From the NCBI RefSeq assembly GCF_020886695.1, contig NZ_AP024485.1, positions 1,931,001 to 1,995,000 of the forward strand: a stretch of DNA of 64,000 nt, read 5' to 3'. The position numbers were made by a program, and so were the translations under genes. The notes under the pieces are model-generated. The model ran no database searches. It was not told the DNA's origin and worked only from the letters and a program-made list of their open reading frames with translations. This DNA is from Pseudodesulfovibrio sediminis. Its GTDB lineage: Bacteria > Desulfobacterota > Desulfovibrionia > Desulfovibrionales > Desulfovibrionaceae. Shown piece after piece: positions 8,656 to 18,164 of this stretch (the stretch's first letter is position 1; every line of letters begins with the position of its first letter).

Positions 8656-9666
8656 ATGAGCATGCTTTACGGAACAATGAACAGGCGGCGGTGTGTACAG
8701 ACCATCCTCATGCTGGGAGCCGGTTTACTCTCAGGGGTGGGCATGCCCACGCCAACCATGGCACAGCAACAGTCCCGGGTTGTCATCGTCAAGACGGAAA
8801 ACCGGAAAGTGGGCATCAAACGCGCCATGGCAGAATTCGACCTGGCGGGGTTCAAGGGCATGCCCGTGGCCATCAAGGCCAACTACAACAGCGCGGACCC
8901 GTTTCCGGCGTCCACGCACCCGGACACCCTCAAGGCCATGACCCAGGGGCTCAAGGCTGCCGGAGCCGGCCCCATGACGCTCGTCGAACGCAGCGGTATG
9001 GGCGACACGGCGCAGGTGCTGGAAACAATGCAGGCCATGGACGTGGCCAAGGAGGTCGGGTTCAACGTCGTCATCATGGACGATCTCCGAAAAGAGGATT
9101 TCATCCGCTACTCCCCGCCCGGCTCGCACTGGAAAAACGGATTTCTGCTTGAACGGCATTTCGTGGAGGCCATCCGCGTGGTCCAGACCTGCTGCCTCAA
9201 GACCCACCAGTATGGCGGGCATTTCACGCTTTCCCTCAAGAATGCGGTCGGCGCCATCGCCAAGATCGACCCGGAAACCGGCTACAACTATATGAATGAG
9301 CTGCACAACTCCCCCATGCAGCGCACCCTCGTCGCAGAAATAAGCAAAGTGTATCGAAACGACCTCATCATCATGGACGGGCTGGAGGCGTTCGTCGATG
9401 GCGGGCCGCACAAGGGCACCAAAGTCAAGCCAGGCGTGATCATTGTCAGCACCGACCCTGTTGCCGTGGACGCGGTGGGCGTCGCCATACTCAGGATGTA
9501 CGGCACCACGCCAGAGGTCTCCAGAGGCAGCGTCTTTGATCAGGAGCAGATCAAGCGCGCCGCAGAGCTGGGCATTGGCGCACGGCGGGCCAGCGACATC
9601 CAGCTCGTGCCCATAGGGAGTGATGCGCAGGAATTCGCTGACAGAGTGCAGGCCGAACTGAACTAG
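8656..9666 (+). CDS. DUF362 domain protein with Tat-like signal peptide
   Basis: 336 aa. The N terminus has an RRRC twin-arginine-like motif, a hydrophobic stretch (ILMLGAGLLSG) and a likely cleavage after TMA, so export by the Tat route is probable. The mature part has DUF362 features: VVIVKTEN, KGMPVAIKANYNS, CLKTHQYGGHFTLSLKNAVG and the GVIIVSTDPVAVDAVG block. DUF362 proteins are iron-sulfur-associated or maturation-type proteins of unclear function, but I see no ferredoxin cysteine cluster in this one. The ATG at 8656 is preferred to the GTG at 8632 because GGAGG sits 7 bases before it. The stop codon shares a CTAG palindrome with the stop of the convergent M48 gene. Confidence 0.8.
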   Translation: MSMLYGTMNRRRCVQTILMLGAGLLSGVGMPTPTMAQQQSRVVIVKTENRKVGIKRAMAEFDLAGFKGMPVAIKANYNSADPFPASTHPDTLKAMTQGLKAAGAGPMTLVERSGMGDTAQVLETMQAMDVAKEVGFNVVIMDDLRKEDFIRYSPPGSHWKNGFLLERHFVEAIRVVQTCCLKTHQYGGHFTLSLKNAVGAIAKIDPETGYNYMNELHNSPMQRTLVAEISKVYRNDLIIMDGLEAFVDGGPHKGTKVKPGVIIVSTDPVAVDAVGVAILRMYGTTPEVSRGSVFDQEQIKRAAELGIGARRASDIQLVPIGSDAQEFADRVQAELN

Positions 9667-11036
9667 GCCAACACCTTGAACTCTTCAGTGCTCGGCCTGA
9701 ACTCGCTCTTGATATAGCCCCACTCCACCAGTCGCCTGTAGGCGTGCTTGGCCTGGTTGCCGGACCGCACCTTTTGCAGGAACTGATAGTACTTCCTGGC
9801 GGCCTCGTCGCGCTTGCCCATGCCTTCCAGCGAATATCCCTGAAAGAAGAGGCCATACGGATTACCGGGCATTGCCTTGCCATAGGCTTCGAAGCTGTCA
9901 TAGGCCTGAGTAAATTTCTTGGCATTGACCAGAAGGACACCACTGACCTGATTGGCCTGGGCCTCTTCAGGGTAGACCCGCTTGGCCTCCATGGCATACG
10001 GCAGGGCCTGGTCATACTTTTCCTGCGCTATCAGCACCTTGGACATAAGCAGAAGCGCAGTATAATCATGCGGAGCCTTTTGCAGGGCCTGCCCCATTTT
10101 CTCCTCGGCTTCCGCATATTTCTTCTTGCTGCCGAATTTTTCCGCCTCCTGCATGTCCTCAATGGCCGGACCGAGCTTGCGCAGCTCTGCCGTGTTGTCC
10201 ATGTACCGTTCGTGATAGACTTTGTATTCCTTGGCGCCGATGTACCGTTCCTTGATGGCCTTGCGGGCATTTGTCAGTCGCTCCGAACTCATGGGGTGGG
10301 TGGCGAACATGACCTCCAGCGCGCTCGGTTCACGCTCATGCTGAGTGTTGAGCATCTCCATGAGGCCGACCATGCCGTCCGGATTGTATTTGGCATTGGT
10401 CATGTATTCCAGACCGAGGCCGTCGGCCTGCCGTTCGTCATCGCGGCTGTAGGAAGCCAGAAGCAGACCGGCGCCCAGACCACCGATTCCACCGGCCAAT
10501 GCGCCCCAACCGCCGCCGTATTTTGCGCCGACCACGGCTCCGCCGATACCGGCCAGAGTACCGATGACCGTCTGCGAACTCATGCGCGATGCCGTGTGAC
10601 GGGCGTTGACGTGCCCGATTTCGTGCCCGAGCAAAGCGGCCAGTTCAGCTTCGTTGTCGATCTGAAGCATGATGCCGCGCGTGCAGGCGACAGTCCCGCC
10701 GGGAAAGGCGTAGGCATTGACATAGTTGGCGTTGACCGGATTGAAGGAATACGGCATCTGCGGCCGGTGCGAGGTGTCGGACAACCTCTTGCCGATGCCT
10801 GCCACATACGTGTTCAATGCGGCATCCTGCGTCCGTCCATAGTCATTGGACAATTGTTGCGGCGAGGCTTTCTTGTCCATCTGGATTTCCTCTTCCTCGC
10901 TGACCAGCATGAACTGGCTCTGCCCTGTGACCGGGTTTTTGGCGCAGCCACCCAGAGCCACGGCCAGCCCGGCCATGCCGCCCGCCTTGATGAATTCGCG
11001 GCGGCTCCATTTCCTGATTATATGCAAACGTTCCAT
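9663..11036 (-). CDS. M48-family metallopeptidase lipoprotein with TPR repeats (BepA/LoiP-like)
   Basis: 457 aa. The N terminus combines a twin-arginine motif (SRREFIK) with a lipobox (ALGGC, modified Cys near residue 31), so it looks like a Tat-exported lipoprotein. The zinc-protease motif HEIGH is in LGHEIGHVNARH, with the third ligand region in DERQADGLGLEYM. A glycine-rich hydrophobic segment lies between. The C-terminal 180 residues form TPR-like helices (YTALLLMSKVLIAQEKYDQAL). BepA-like proteins act in outer-membrane protein quality control. A clear AGGAGA ribosome site precedes the ATG. Its last bases overlap the last bases of the DUF362 gene. Confidence 0.92.
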   Translation of the reverse strand: MERLHIIRKWSRREFIKAGGMAGLAVALGGCAKNPVTGQSQFMLVSEEEEIQMDKKASPQQLSNDYGRTQDAALNTYVAGIGKRLSDTSHRPQMPYSFNPVNANYVNAYAFPGGTVACTRGIMLQIDNEAELAALLGHEIGHVNARHTASRMSSQTVIGTLAGIGGAVVGAKYGGGWGALAGGIGGLGAGLLLASYSRDDERQADGLGLEYMTNAKYNPDGMVGLMEMLNTQHEREPSALEVMFATHPMSSERLTNARKAIKERYIGAKEYKVYHERYMDNTAELRKLGPAIEDMQEAEKFGSKKKYAEAEEKMGQALQKAPHDYTALLLMSKVLIAQEKYDQALPYAMEAKRVYPEEAQANQVSGVLLVNAKKFTQAYDSFEAYGKAMPGNPYGLFFQGYSLEGMGKRDEAARKYYQFLQKVRSGNQAKHAYRRLVEWGYIKSEFRPSTEEFKVLA

Positions 11037-11176
11037 GAAATTCTCCTGTGCTTATGGAAGCAATACAGCAAACAGGGGTTCTTGTTCAAGTATGTGCAGT
11101 ACAGATTGACAGCCGCCCAAGTGTGCAACATACTTCCTTTAACACAACAACTTACCGACATTTTTGTAGGACAAAT

Positions 11177-11893
11177 ATGAAAAAATTTCTGATCATCAAG
11201 ACAGGCGGCGCATTGGAGCCTGTGCCAGGGAAAGAGGGTGATTTCGAGCACTGGACTGCTGAAGGCATGGGCCTCGAACTTGATGATTGTCTGTGCGTGG
11301 ACGTGCAAAAGGATGAACCTTTGCCCTCCCCCGACGATATCCTCGGCGCGGTCATCACAGGCTCCCACGAAATGGTCACGGATGACACCCCATGGATTCA
11401 CACCACCGCCGCGTGGGTACGCGAAACCCTGACCGCAGGCACCCCTATGCTGGGGATATGTTTCGGCCACCAGCTCATGGCCGATGCGCTTGGAGGCAAG
11501 GCAGGGTACCACCCCAAGGGGTTGGAAATCGGCACAGTGCCTGTCACCCTGACGGAAGATGGCGCGGCCGACCCGCTGCTGGGCGGACTCGCTCCCGGTT
11601 TTTCGGCTCATGTCACTCACTCCCAGACCGCGCTGAAGTTACCGCATGAGGCCGTTCTGCTCGCGACCAGCGCACACGATGCCCACCAATCCTTCAGGGT
11701 CGGTCCCCACGCCTGGGGTGTGCAGTTTCACCCGGAATTTGATGCCGCGGCCTTGCTTGATGAGGTGGATCAACTCAGCGAAACAATCACCGAAAAAGGC
11801 GGGGATGCGGCTGCCGTACGCGCATCCATTTACGAGACACCGGAGTCAACGTCATTGCTGGTGAAATTCGTGGAGTATTGCCGGAACCGGTGA
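11177..11893 (+). CDS. Class I glutamine amidotransferase (GMP-synthase-like)
   Basis: 238 aa stand-alone class I glutaminase domain. The catalytic cysteine is in MLGICFGHQLMADALGG, and the His-Glu pair is in GVQFHPEFD. An early GAVITGSHEMV segment matches the oxyanion/Omega-loop region of the GuaA-like subfamily. No synthetase domain is attached, so the acceptor partner is unknown. The ATG at 11177 starts at the first core strand (MKKFLIIK); the reading frame is open upstream but has no family similarity there. Its TGA forms a TGATCA palindrome with the stop codon of the convergent gene, leaving no spacer. Confidence 0.88.
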   Translation: MKKFLIIKTGGALEPVPGKEGDFEHWTAEGMGLELDDCLCVDVQKDEPLPSPDDILGAVITGSHEMVTDDTPWIHTTAAWVRETLTAGTPMLGICFGHQLMADALGGKAGYHPKGLEIGTVPVTLTEDGAADPLLGGLAPGFSAHVTHSQTALKLPHEAVLLATSAHDAHQSFRVGPHAWGVQFHPEFDAAALLDEVDQLSETITEKGGDAAAVRASIYETPESTSLLVKFVEYCRNR

Positions 11894-12691
11894 TCAGTTT
11901 TTCGGTGCGGAGTCGGTCTTGTCCTGGACGCAGAATCTTTCGCCCCAACGGTCCTCTTCCCATAATTCCCGCAGGGCCTTTTCCAACAGCGGAACAAGGT
12001 GCGCGTTTTTCTCGTTCACATAGTGATAGAGAGGCTCACAGAAAACCAGTGGTTTCAGTTTGCGAAGGTGGTGTCTCCGGTTTTCCTCTTTCCGGAGTAC
12101 AGCCTCAATGCTGAGCGTGTTTCCCAGCACCATGTCCACTCGCTTTTCAACCAACATGCCGAAGAGCTGATAGTAATCACCAACTATTTCAGCACTATGT
12201 CCGTCCAATTCATTTTTTGACCACTGCACCCCAAAGATCGCGCCTACCCGGACGGTATCCAGCAATTCCTCGCTGTAACGCGTGAGGGGGGAGTCTTCCA
12301 TCACATAGGCCGCTCCGATCAGGTCAATCAGCTTGACCTTAACACGGTGGAGACTGGGGTATTTGTTTTCCAGGCCCGCAATGCGTCCGGCTTCACCGTC
12401 CACGGTGCCATCGACAACGGAGTGGATGGACCGTTTGTGGGGCATGGGAACGAACTCCACGGCCAGTCCGGCCCGCTCATATACGTCCTTGATCCTCTGC
12501 TGGGCAAGGACATGAATTTCGGCCTCTGGAGAATAGCTGATACGGTATGTCTTTTGGGCGGCGCAGGGTGCTCCCATGCACAACAGCAGTGCCAACGCCA
12601 GAAGAGAAAGGGGTAAGCCTTTCCATTTTCTGAAGTTGCCTGTCCGTCCACCTCGGGACGACTGAAATGACATGAAAGATACTTGTGTCAT
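11894..12691 (-). CDS. Periplasmic solute-binding protein, family 3 type
   Basis: 265 aa. A positively charged start is followed by a hydrophobic signal peptide (LPLSLLALALLLCMG) ending near CAAQ. The mature chain has the layout of SBP_bac_3/PBPb proteins: YRISYSPEAEIH, a VEFVPMPHKRS strand, LIDLIGAAYVMEDSPL, VDMVLGN and PLYHYVN. No permease or ATPase gene is adjacent, so this may be an orphan binding protein or sensor input rather than a transporter part. The start could also be the in-frame ATG at 12673. Confidence 0.8.
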   Translation of the reverse strand: MTQVSFMSFQSSRGGRTGNFRKWKGLPLSLLALALLLCMGAPCAAQKTYRISYSPEAEIHVLAQQRIKDVYERAGLAVEFVPMPHKRSIHSVVDGTVDGEAGRIAGLENKYPSLHRVKVKLIDLIGAAYVMEDSPLTRYSEELLDTVRVGAIFGVQWSKNELDGHSAEIVGDYYQLFGMLVEKRVDMVLGNTLSIEAVLRKEENRRHHLRKLKPLVFCEPLYHYVNEKNAHLVPLLEKALRELWEEDRWGERFCVQDKTDSAPKN

Positions 12692-12799
12692 TATGTGTAT
12701 TCATACGCCAAAAGGTACGTTATGGCAAAAAATATTACGGGCCGACCGATCAAACCATCACGACTTGCCGAACCACGTCCGCCCGCGTAGTATTATACT

Positions 12800-13195
12800 A
12801 TGCTGAAACAATTTTTTCTTCCCCTGGCCGTGGCCGGACTGGTCATCCTCCTGGGCATGGCGATGAGCCAGCCCAACCGACTATTCTGGCATAGCCTGGA
12901 AGTGACGGTCACAGCCTACAATTCCACCCGAGCCCAGACCGATTCCACCCCGAACCGGGCGGCCTGGAACAACCGTCTCAAGCCCGGCATGAAAGTCATA
13001 GCGGTCTCCCGCGACCTCATCTCCGAGGGCCTGACCAACCAGACCGAAGTCTACATTGAAGGATTCGACGAACCCTATGTAGTGATGGACAAGATGAATA
13101 GCCGGTTTAAACGCCGCATCGACATCTATTTCGGCAAAGACGTGCAGGCGGCCCGCGAATTCGGAGAGCAGAAGGCTGTTATTTATTGGAGATAG
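12800..13195 (+). CDS. 3D-domain (double-psi beta-barrel) protein, membrane-anchored
   Basis: 131 aa. One N-terminal membrane helix (about residues 5-21) is followed by a 3D domain named for its three aspartates, here with VTVTAYNST, the MDKM region and RIDIYFG. This fold is shared with the C terminus of the lytic transglycosylase MltA and binds or cleaves peptidoglycan-like polymers. It is likely to act on the periplasmic face of the inner membrane. It is monocistronic, with a terminator starting right at its stop codon. Confidence 0.87.
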   Translation: MLKQFFLPLAVAGLVILLGMAMSQPNRLFWHSLEVTVTAYNSTRAQTDSTPNRAAWNNRLKPGMKVIAVSRDLISEGLTNQTEVYIEGFDEPYVVMDKMNSRFKRRIDIYFGKDVQAAREFGEQKAVIYWR

Positions 13196-13228
13196 GAGTC
13201 GTCGCTGACGCGACTCCAACTTTTTTTA
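13195..13228 (+). terminator. Intrinsic terminator
   Basis: GGAGTCG (13195-13201) pairs with CGACTCC (13211-13217), followed by seven T residues. The stem begins at the last base of the 3D gene stop codon. Confidence 0.85.
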
Positions 13229-13234
13229 TTGCCC

Positions 13235-13440
13235 TCCCGGCGGGGTTCTTTTTTGGCTGAACCGCCCCAAAAAAGAACCAAAAAAACTCGCTTTCCTAGC
13301 TTATCCGCCTCCCCACTTTCGCTAAGAATCTGATCAGATCGGGCTGCTCCCGCATCAAGTTAAGCGCTAACACACTCTGCCGTGATGCGAATGAGCCGCA
13401 GCTTCCGATCTGTCAGCTTCTAAACGAAAGAGGGGCTAAT
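13235..13440 (+). repeat. Intergenic repeat element, copy A
   Basis: Begins with a 13-bp hairpin (13244-13256 with 13267-13279; a T6 run in one arm, A6 in the other). At 45 bases beyond it lies AAGAATCTGATCA (13324-13336), and further on TGTCAGCTTCTAA (13411-13423). The same three landmarks occur in the same order but in reverse orientation at 18488-18691 (copy B). The rest of the 13.2-13.9 kb gap has no credible gene; it has a run of ten G near 13445 and a C-rich tract near 13700. Confidence 0.6.
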
Positions 13441-13718
13441 GGCTGGGGGGGGGGTACGTTTATTCGCATAGCTGGTTTCCCCCATTAGGTTTTTTACTGG
13501 GTGGCATGATCGGCCATCGCCTGTATCTACTTGTTCAATGGTACTGTTTTGATTTCATCACCTCTGGACGACCTTCACCAGCTGTGTCCAAGAAGCTAAG
13601 AGTTAAAACTAACGACTTGCGCATCTGGTGAGTTACGGTCCAGTCCGTGGCTAGAGGGCATTAGAAGCAATTCTCGGACACCTCAGTACTATTTCTCTCC
13701 CCCCCTCCCCCGCCCGAC

Positions 13719-13758
13719 AACGCGAAAGCCCGATGTTCTCACATCGGGCTTTCGCGTT
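13719..13758. terminator. Perfect 18-bp hairpin, likely bidirectional terminator
   Basis: The 18 bases at 13719-13736 are exactly complementary to 13741-13758 around a TCTC loop, with GGGCTTTCGCG in the distal arm. It lies between the end of the 3D gene and the end of uvrA. No long T tract follows on either side. Confidence 0.6.
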
Positions 13759-13792
13759 ATGAAACATCCCGTCGCAGACGGGCAATGGGATT

Positions 13793-13875
13793 CTCAAGGC
13801 CCTCGGCCTTGAGCGGGTCCAGGGCAGCGCCCTGGTCTCTCCGAAGGAGCGCCCCTGCGAGGCCGCCGGAGACCC
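13793..13875. repeat. Palindromic intergenic unit downstream of uvrA
   Basis: Two adjacent stems, CTCAAGGCC-CTC-GGCCTTGAG and CCAGGGC-AGC-GCCCTGG, followed by a GCCGCCGGAG block. Related GCCGCCGGAGGC/GCCTCCGGCGGC blocks border hairpins near 42.93 and 57.05 kb, suggesting one family of intergenic palindromes. Confidence 0.55.
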
Positions 13876-13879
13876 CCCT

Positions 13880-16645
13880 CTAGGTTAAGAACTTGCCGGT
13901 CACACTGTCGGGGTTGGCGATGATATCTTCGGGCGTCCCGCTGGCGACTATCTGGCCGCCATGCTCGCCTCCGCCGGGCCCGAGATCAAGCACGTGATCC
14001 GAGGCCATAATGACGTCTGTGTTGTGCTCGATGACAATGACGGTGGCGTTCTTGTCGACCAATGCGTGCAGCACGCGGATGAGCTTGCCGACCTCGTGCA
14101 TGTGCAGACCGGTGGTCGGCTCATCAAGAATATAGAGCGCGCCGGGCAGACTGCGCTTGCCAAGTTCACGGGATATTTTGATACGCTGGGCCTCACCGCC
14201 CGAGAGCGTGGTGGCTGGCTGGCCGAGCTGGAGATATTCAAGCCCGACCTGGGCGAGCACGTCGAGCTTGCGCATGAGCGGCGGATGGTTGGCAAAGAAC
14301 TCGCGGGCCTGCCGCACGGTCATGGCGAGTACATCGGCGATATTCTTGCCTTTGTATTCCACTTCAAGCGTCTGGGAATTGTAGCGCTTGCCCTTGCAGG
14401 CTTCACAGGTCACGTAGACATCCGGGAGGAAATGCATTTCAACGCGGATTTGCCCGTCGCCCTTGCACGCTTCACAGCGCCCGCCCTTGACATTGAAAGA
14501 GAACCTTCCCGGCTGATACCCGCGCTTGCGGGCCTCCTTGGACCCGGCAAAGATCTTGCGGATTTCATCAAAAATCTTGGTGTAAGTGGCCGGGTTGGAT
14601 CGCGGTGTGCGGCCAATGGGCGACTGGTCGATGGAGATGACTTTCTCGATCTTGTCGAGTCCGTCTATGCCGCCGATCTTGCCGGGGTTGTTGGCCTTTT
14701 GCCCACGATGCAACAGCAAGTGCTTGTACATGGAATCCACGACAAGCGAGGACTTGCCGGACCCGGACACGCCGGTTACGCAGGTCATGACCCCCAATGG
14801 AATTTCCACGTCGAGATTCTTGAGATTGTTGGTCTCGACCTGCCGGATGGTGACGGCATCCTTGGCCGTGCGGCGAGTTTCCGGCGGCGCGATGAACATG
14901 TCGCCGCGCAGGTACTTGCCGGTCAGGGAATCAGCCTTGAGCAACTTGTCGACAGGCCCCTGAAACACGATTTCCCCGCCGAGCCAGCCGGAACTTGGGC
15001 CGATTTCAATGACGTGATCCGCCTCGCGAATGGTCGGCTCGTCATGCTCGACCACGAGCACGGTGTTGCCCCGCGCCTGCAGGGAGCGGAGGGTATCCAG
15101 AAGCCGCTGATTGTCACGGGGATGCAGTCCGATGGACGGTTCGTCGAGCACATAGGTCACGCCCACCAGCCCGGACCCGAGCTGTGAGGCGAGACGAATG
15201 CGCTGGGCCTCACCGCCGGAGAGAGTGCCCATGTTCCGGCCAAGGGAGAGATATTCGAGACCGACATTGACCATGAACCCGAGTCGGTGGGTCAGTTCCT
15301 TGAGCAACGGCTCGGAGATCAGGGTGTCGGCGCCGGAGAAATCGAGTGCGTTGAGCCAGTCGAGCGCCCGCTGAATGGACATGGACGCGAACTCATGCAT
15401 GTTCTTGTCGCCCACGCGCACGGCCAGCGCCTCGGGCTTAAGGCGTGCGCCTTCACAGTCCGGGCACGGACGGGACTGCTGGAATCGGGCGGACCAGTGA
15501 TCCCATACTCCGGACTGAAGCTGACCATATTCAAGGATAGGCACTACGCCCTGCCAATTGGATTGCGGGCAGCCGTAGAAGAGGGCGTCCCATGCCTCGT
15601 CGGAAAATTGCTCAAGCGGAGTGTCCATGGTGAAACCGTGGTGTTCACCCAGCTTCTTGAGTTTCGGCCCGTATTGCCGCTGGCGGGTGGCGTTCTTCCA
15701 AGGAATGACACCGCCGTTGTTCAGGGTAAGGCCCTTGTTGGGCGAGATGAGGTCCGGCTCGAAATACTCCACGGACCCGATGCCGTTACAGGTCGGGCAG
15801 GCGCCTTGCGGCGAGTTGAAGGAGAAAAGCTGCGGGGAAAGGCGCGGCATGGAAATCTTGCACGACGGACAGGTGGAGAGCGTGGACATGACAATGTCGC
15901 CGGGAGTATCGCCGCCCACCACGCTTACGATGAGCCGCTCGTCACCCAACCCCAGGGCCAGCTCCACGGAATCGCCCAGCCGTTTTTTGATGCCGTCCTT
16001 GAGGACCAGCCGGTCCACCACCAGATCAATGGTGTGCTTCTTGTGCTTTTCCAGTTCCGGCACCTCATCCAGCGTATACATGGTGCCGCCTATGCGCACA
16101 CGCACGAACCCGTCTTTCTTGAGCTTGGCAAAGAGATCCTTGTGCGTGCCTTTCTGGTGTTCCACCAGTGGCGCGAGCAGCATGAACTTGGTGCCGGTCT
16201 CCATGCCGAGAATGGTGTTGACGATCTCGTCCGTGGTCTGGGCCTCGATGGGCTTGCCGCACTTGGGACAGTAGAACTTGCCAAGCCGGGCAAAGAAGAC
16301 GCGCAGGAAGTCGTAAATCTCGGTAACCGTCCCCACGGTGGAACGCGGGTTGCGGGTGGCTGTCTGCTGCTCCAGGGAGATGGCCGGGGAAAGCCCCTCG
16401 ACCTTGTCCACGTCCGGCTTGTCCATCTGAGGCAGGAACTGACGGGCGTAGGCGGAGAGCGACTCCACATAGCGGCGCTGGCCTTCGGCATAAACGATGT
16501 CAAAGGCAAGCGTGGACTTGCCCGACCCGGACGGACCACACACGACAACAAGCTCGTCGCGGGGGATATCAAGGGTCAGGTCTTTCAGATTGTGGTGCCG
16601 GGCACCTTCTATATGAATCGAATTTTTATCTGCGGTTTTGGTCAT
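13880..16645 (-). CDS. uvrA: Excinuclease ABC subunit A
   Basis: 921 aa, within the normal UvrA range. Two ABC ATPase modules are visible: Walker [10 protein letters not shown] near residue 38 and GVSGSGKSS in the second half, signature motifs LSGGEAQRI in both, and DEPSIGLH / DEPTTGLH. Zinc-binding CxxC pairs occur in [14 protein letters not shown]...CPTC and CEACKGDGQ...CEACKGKRY. UvrA dimers scan DNA for bulky damage and load UvrB in nucleotide excision repair. It is a single gene here; uvrB is not in the window. Confidence 0.98.
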   Translation of the reverse strand: MTKTADKNSIHIEGARHHNLKDLTLDIPRDELVVVCGPSGSGKSTLAFDIVYAEGQRRYVESLSAYARQFLPQMDKPDVDKVEGLSPAISLEQQTATRNPRSTVGTVTEIYDFLRVFFARLGKFYCPKCGKPIEAQTTDEIVNTILGMETGTKFMLLAPLVEHQKGTHKDLFAKLKKDGFVRVRIGGTMYTLDEVPELEKHKKHTIDLVVDRLVLKDGIKKRLGDSVELALGLGDERLIVSVVGGDTPGDIVMSTLSTCPSCKISMPRLSPQLFSFNSPQGACPTCNGIGSVEYFEPDLISPNKGLTLNNGGVIPWKNATRQRQYGPKLKKLGEHHGFTMDTPLEQFSDEAWDALFYGCPQSNWQGVVPILEYGQLQSGVWDHWSARFQQSRPCPDCEGARLKPEALAVRVGDKNMHEFASMSIQRALDWLNALDFSGADTLISEPLLKELTHRLGFMVNVGLEYLSLGRNMGTLSGGEAQRIRLASQLGSGLVGVTYVLDEPSIGLHPRDNQRLLDTLRSLQARGNTVLVVEHDEPTIREADHVIEIGPSSGWLGGEIVFQGPVDKLLKADSLTGKYLRGDMFIAPPETRRTAKDAVTIRQVETNNLKNLDVEIPLGVMTCVTGVSGSGKSSLVVDSMYKHLLLHRGQKANNPGKIGGIDGLDKIEKVISIDQSPIGRTPRSNPATYTKIFDEIRKIFAGSKEARKRGYQPGRFSFNVKGGRCEACKGDGQIRVEMHFLPDVYVTCEACKGKRYNSQTLEVEYKGKNIADVLAMTVRQAREFFANHPPLMRKLDVLAQVGLEYLQLGQPATTLSGGEAQRIKISRELGKRSLPGALYILDEPTTGLHMHEVGKLIRVLHALVDKNATVIVIEHNTDVIMASDHVLDLGPGGGEHGGQIVASGTPEDIIANPDSVTGKFLT

Positions 16646-16839
16646 CCACGGAGAGTAATCATTCTTAGTTGCAAGGCAAGACGTAAAGGGAAAAATGATG
16701 GCGACAATCCAGACAGGTCACCTTCCATATCCGCCACAGTCCATTCCGGACACGGTATTCCCGCCATAAAAAAACAACGCCTGTCTGTGCGACAGCACAG
16801 GGCTCAGGGTTTACAGGTCCTCATTCACAGAGTATATCT

Positions 16840-16920
16840 ACTGGATAGACAAAGCCAAACCTGTCGCGAGGCAGGGACGGAAAGCCACGGGCCCCCAGGG
16901 GGAAGCCGGGTTACCACAGC
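16840..16920 (+). promoter_or_regulatory. Cyclic di-GMP-I (GEMM) riboswitch
   Basis: The conserved core is readable in order: AAAGCCAAACC, a P2 stem capped by a GCGA tetraloop (GNRA), GGGACGGAAAGCC, then a P3 hairpin of CCCCC/GGGGG, and AAGCCGGGTTACC. These match the GEMM-I aptamer closely. Downstream, ATTCC (16966-16970) can pair with GGAAT (16979-16983), which overlaps the ribosome site of the next gene, so control of translation initiation is plausible. The gap 16646-16984 contains no other feature. The regulated gene encodes an HD-GYP protein, the class that degrades c-di-GMP, so this would be feedback control. Confidence 0.87.
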
Positions 16921-16984
16921 ACCTCAGAAGCCCCTCATGGGCCTCTACCTGCTCGGGCAACCTGCATTCCATCAAGGAGGAATC

Positions 16985-17983
16985 ATGGGTAGCACAGCAC
17001 CGGCCGGCAACGGCAACAACACAAAGAAGCAGGTCACCTTGTTCAAGGTCTCTCCATATATGGTCATCCCATCTCGCGTGGGCGGCTTTTCGCTCTATCT
17101 GAAACAGGACAACAGGGTTGTATTGTACGCAGAACGCGGCGAACTTTTCACAGAAGAACACAAGGCCAGACTGGCCATGCTGGATGTGGATTACCTCTAC
17201 ATTGAGGGCACGGACTACAGCCAGTACATGAGCTATCTTCAGGAGAATATCCTGGAGCTGCTGAACGACGAATCCATCCCGGTGAAGGAACGCGCGCGGG
17301 TCTGGCATGACGCCACGGTCTCACTGGCCAAGGAGGCTTTTGACACCAGCCTGCCCGCCCCCATAGACAAGCGCCAGTTCAAGCGCATCCAGTCGCTCAT
17401 CTCCAATTCGCTCAAATTTCTGGCCCGCGAGGATGCGCTCAAGGAGATGGCCCGGTTCATCAAGGACGGTGACGAACTGTTCAAGCACGGCATCGCGGTC
17501 ATGGTGCTGACCATCACCACCCTGGGCACTATCGTAAAGGACAATTCCGACCTGATGGTCGCTGTGGGCCTGGGCGCCATTTTCCACGATATCGGCAAGC
17601 TGGAGCTGCCACCGGAGCTGTTCCGCAAACGCTTTGACACGTTGAGCCGCAGGGATCAGGACCTCATCAAGTCGCACCCCGCCCTTGGGGTCGGGTTGTG
17701 CTCGTCGCTGCCGCTGCCGCAGGAGACATTGCAATGTATTCTGTTCCACCACGAACGCGAAGACGGCCTGGGGTATCCTTCCGGCTCCACGGGCAGCATG
17801 CTGCCGACCTATGTGAAGATACTCTCTATATGTAATGAGTATGATAACCTCACACGCGGTGTTGATGGACGGAAAAAGACGCCTTTTGAGGCTTTGACGC
17901 ATATCAAATCCATGCGCAGTTCGTATGATCAGGAGATGTTGAAGCGGCTTATCGCCATTTTGGCAAAGGCAAATTTGACGTAG
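16985..17983 (+). CDS. HD-GYP domain protein, putative c-di-GMP phosphodiesterase
   Basis: 332 aa. The N-terminal half (about 1-130) is a DUF3391-like region (VSPYMVIPSRVGGFSLYL) and the C-terminal half is the HD-GYP domain: HDIGKLELP with the metal His-Asp, then HHEREDGLGYP, a close match to the diagnostic HHERxDGxGYP. Such enzymes hydrolyse c-di-GMP to pGpG or GMP. The frame is open far upstream across uvrA, but the ATG at 16985 follows AAGGAGG by 4 bases and starts the conserved region. A c-di-GMP riboswitch lies directly upstream. Confidence 0.9.
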   Translation: MGSTAPAGNGNNTKKQVTLFKVSPYMVIPSRVGGFSLYLKQDNRVVLYAERGELFTEEHKARLAMLDVDYLYIEGTDYSQYMSYLQENILELLNDESIPVKERARVWHDATVSLAKEAFDTSLPAPIDKRQFKRIQSLISNSLKFLAREDALKEMARFIKDGDELFKHGIAVMVLTITTLGTIVKDNSDLMVAVGLGAIFHDIGKLELPPELFRKRFDTLSRRDQDLIKSHPALGVGLCSSLPLPQETLQCILFHHEREDGLGYPSGSTGSMLPTYVKILSICNEYDNLTRGVDGRKKTPFEALTHIKSMRSSYDQEMLKRLIAILAKANLT

Positions 17984-18015
17984 TTCTTGTGTCTGCCTTT
18001 TTTAGAAGAAGATAC

Positions 18016-18050
18016 AGAGCAGGTCGACAAAAGGTCGACCTGCTCTTTTT
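18016..18050 (+). terminator. Intrinsic terminator
   Basis: A 13-bp perfect stem (18016-18028 with 18034-18046) and T tract; it ends the HD-GYP transcript. Confidence 0.9.
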
Positions 18051-18164
18051 GTTGAAAATGGAGTTCTAGTAAGGTTGTTGGTTGTGTGCGCTACGCGGTG
18101 GATATGTGCTCTTTATGGTTTGCGCGCTACGCGGTGAGAGTTCAATCTAAATTTATTTAATAGA

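Noticed and set aside
13200-13880. tRNA or small RNA gene in the 3D-uvrA gap
   Set aside because: No cloverleaf or T-loop GGTTCGAATCC pattern found; the region is better explained by repeats and hairpins.
15287-16984. Upstream extension of the HD-GYP frame across uvrA
   Set aside because: The first 566 codons are antisense to uvrA; the ATG at 16985 has a ribosome site and starts the conserved part.
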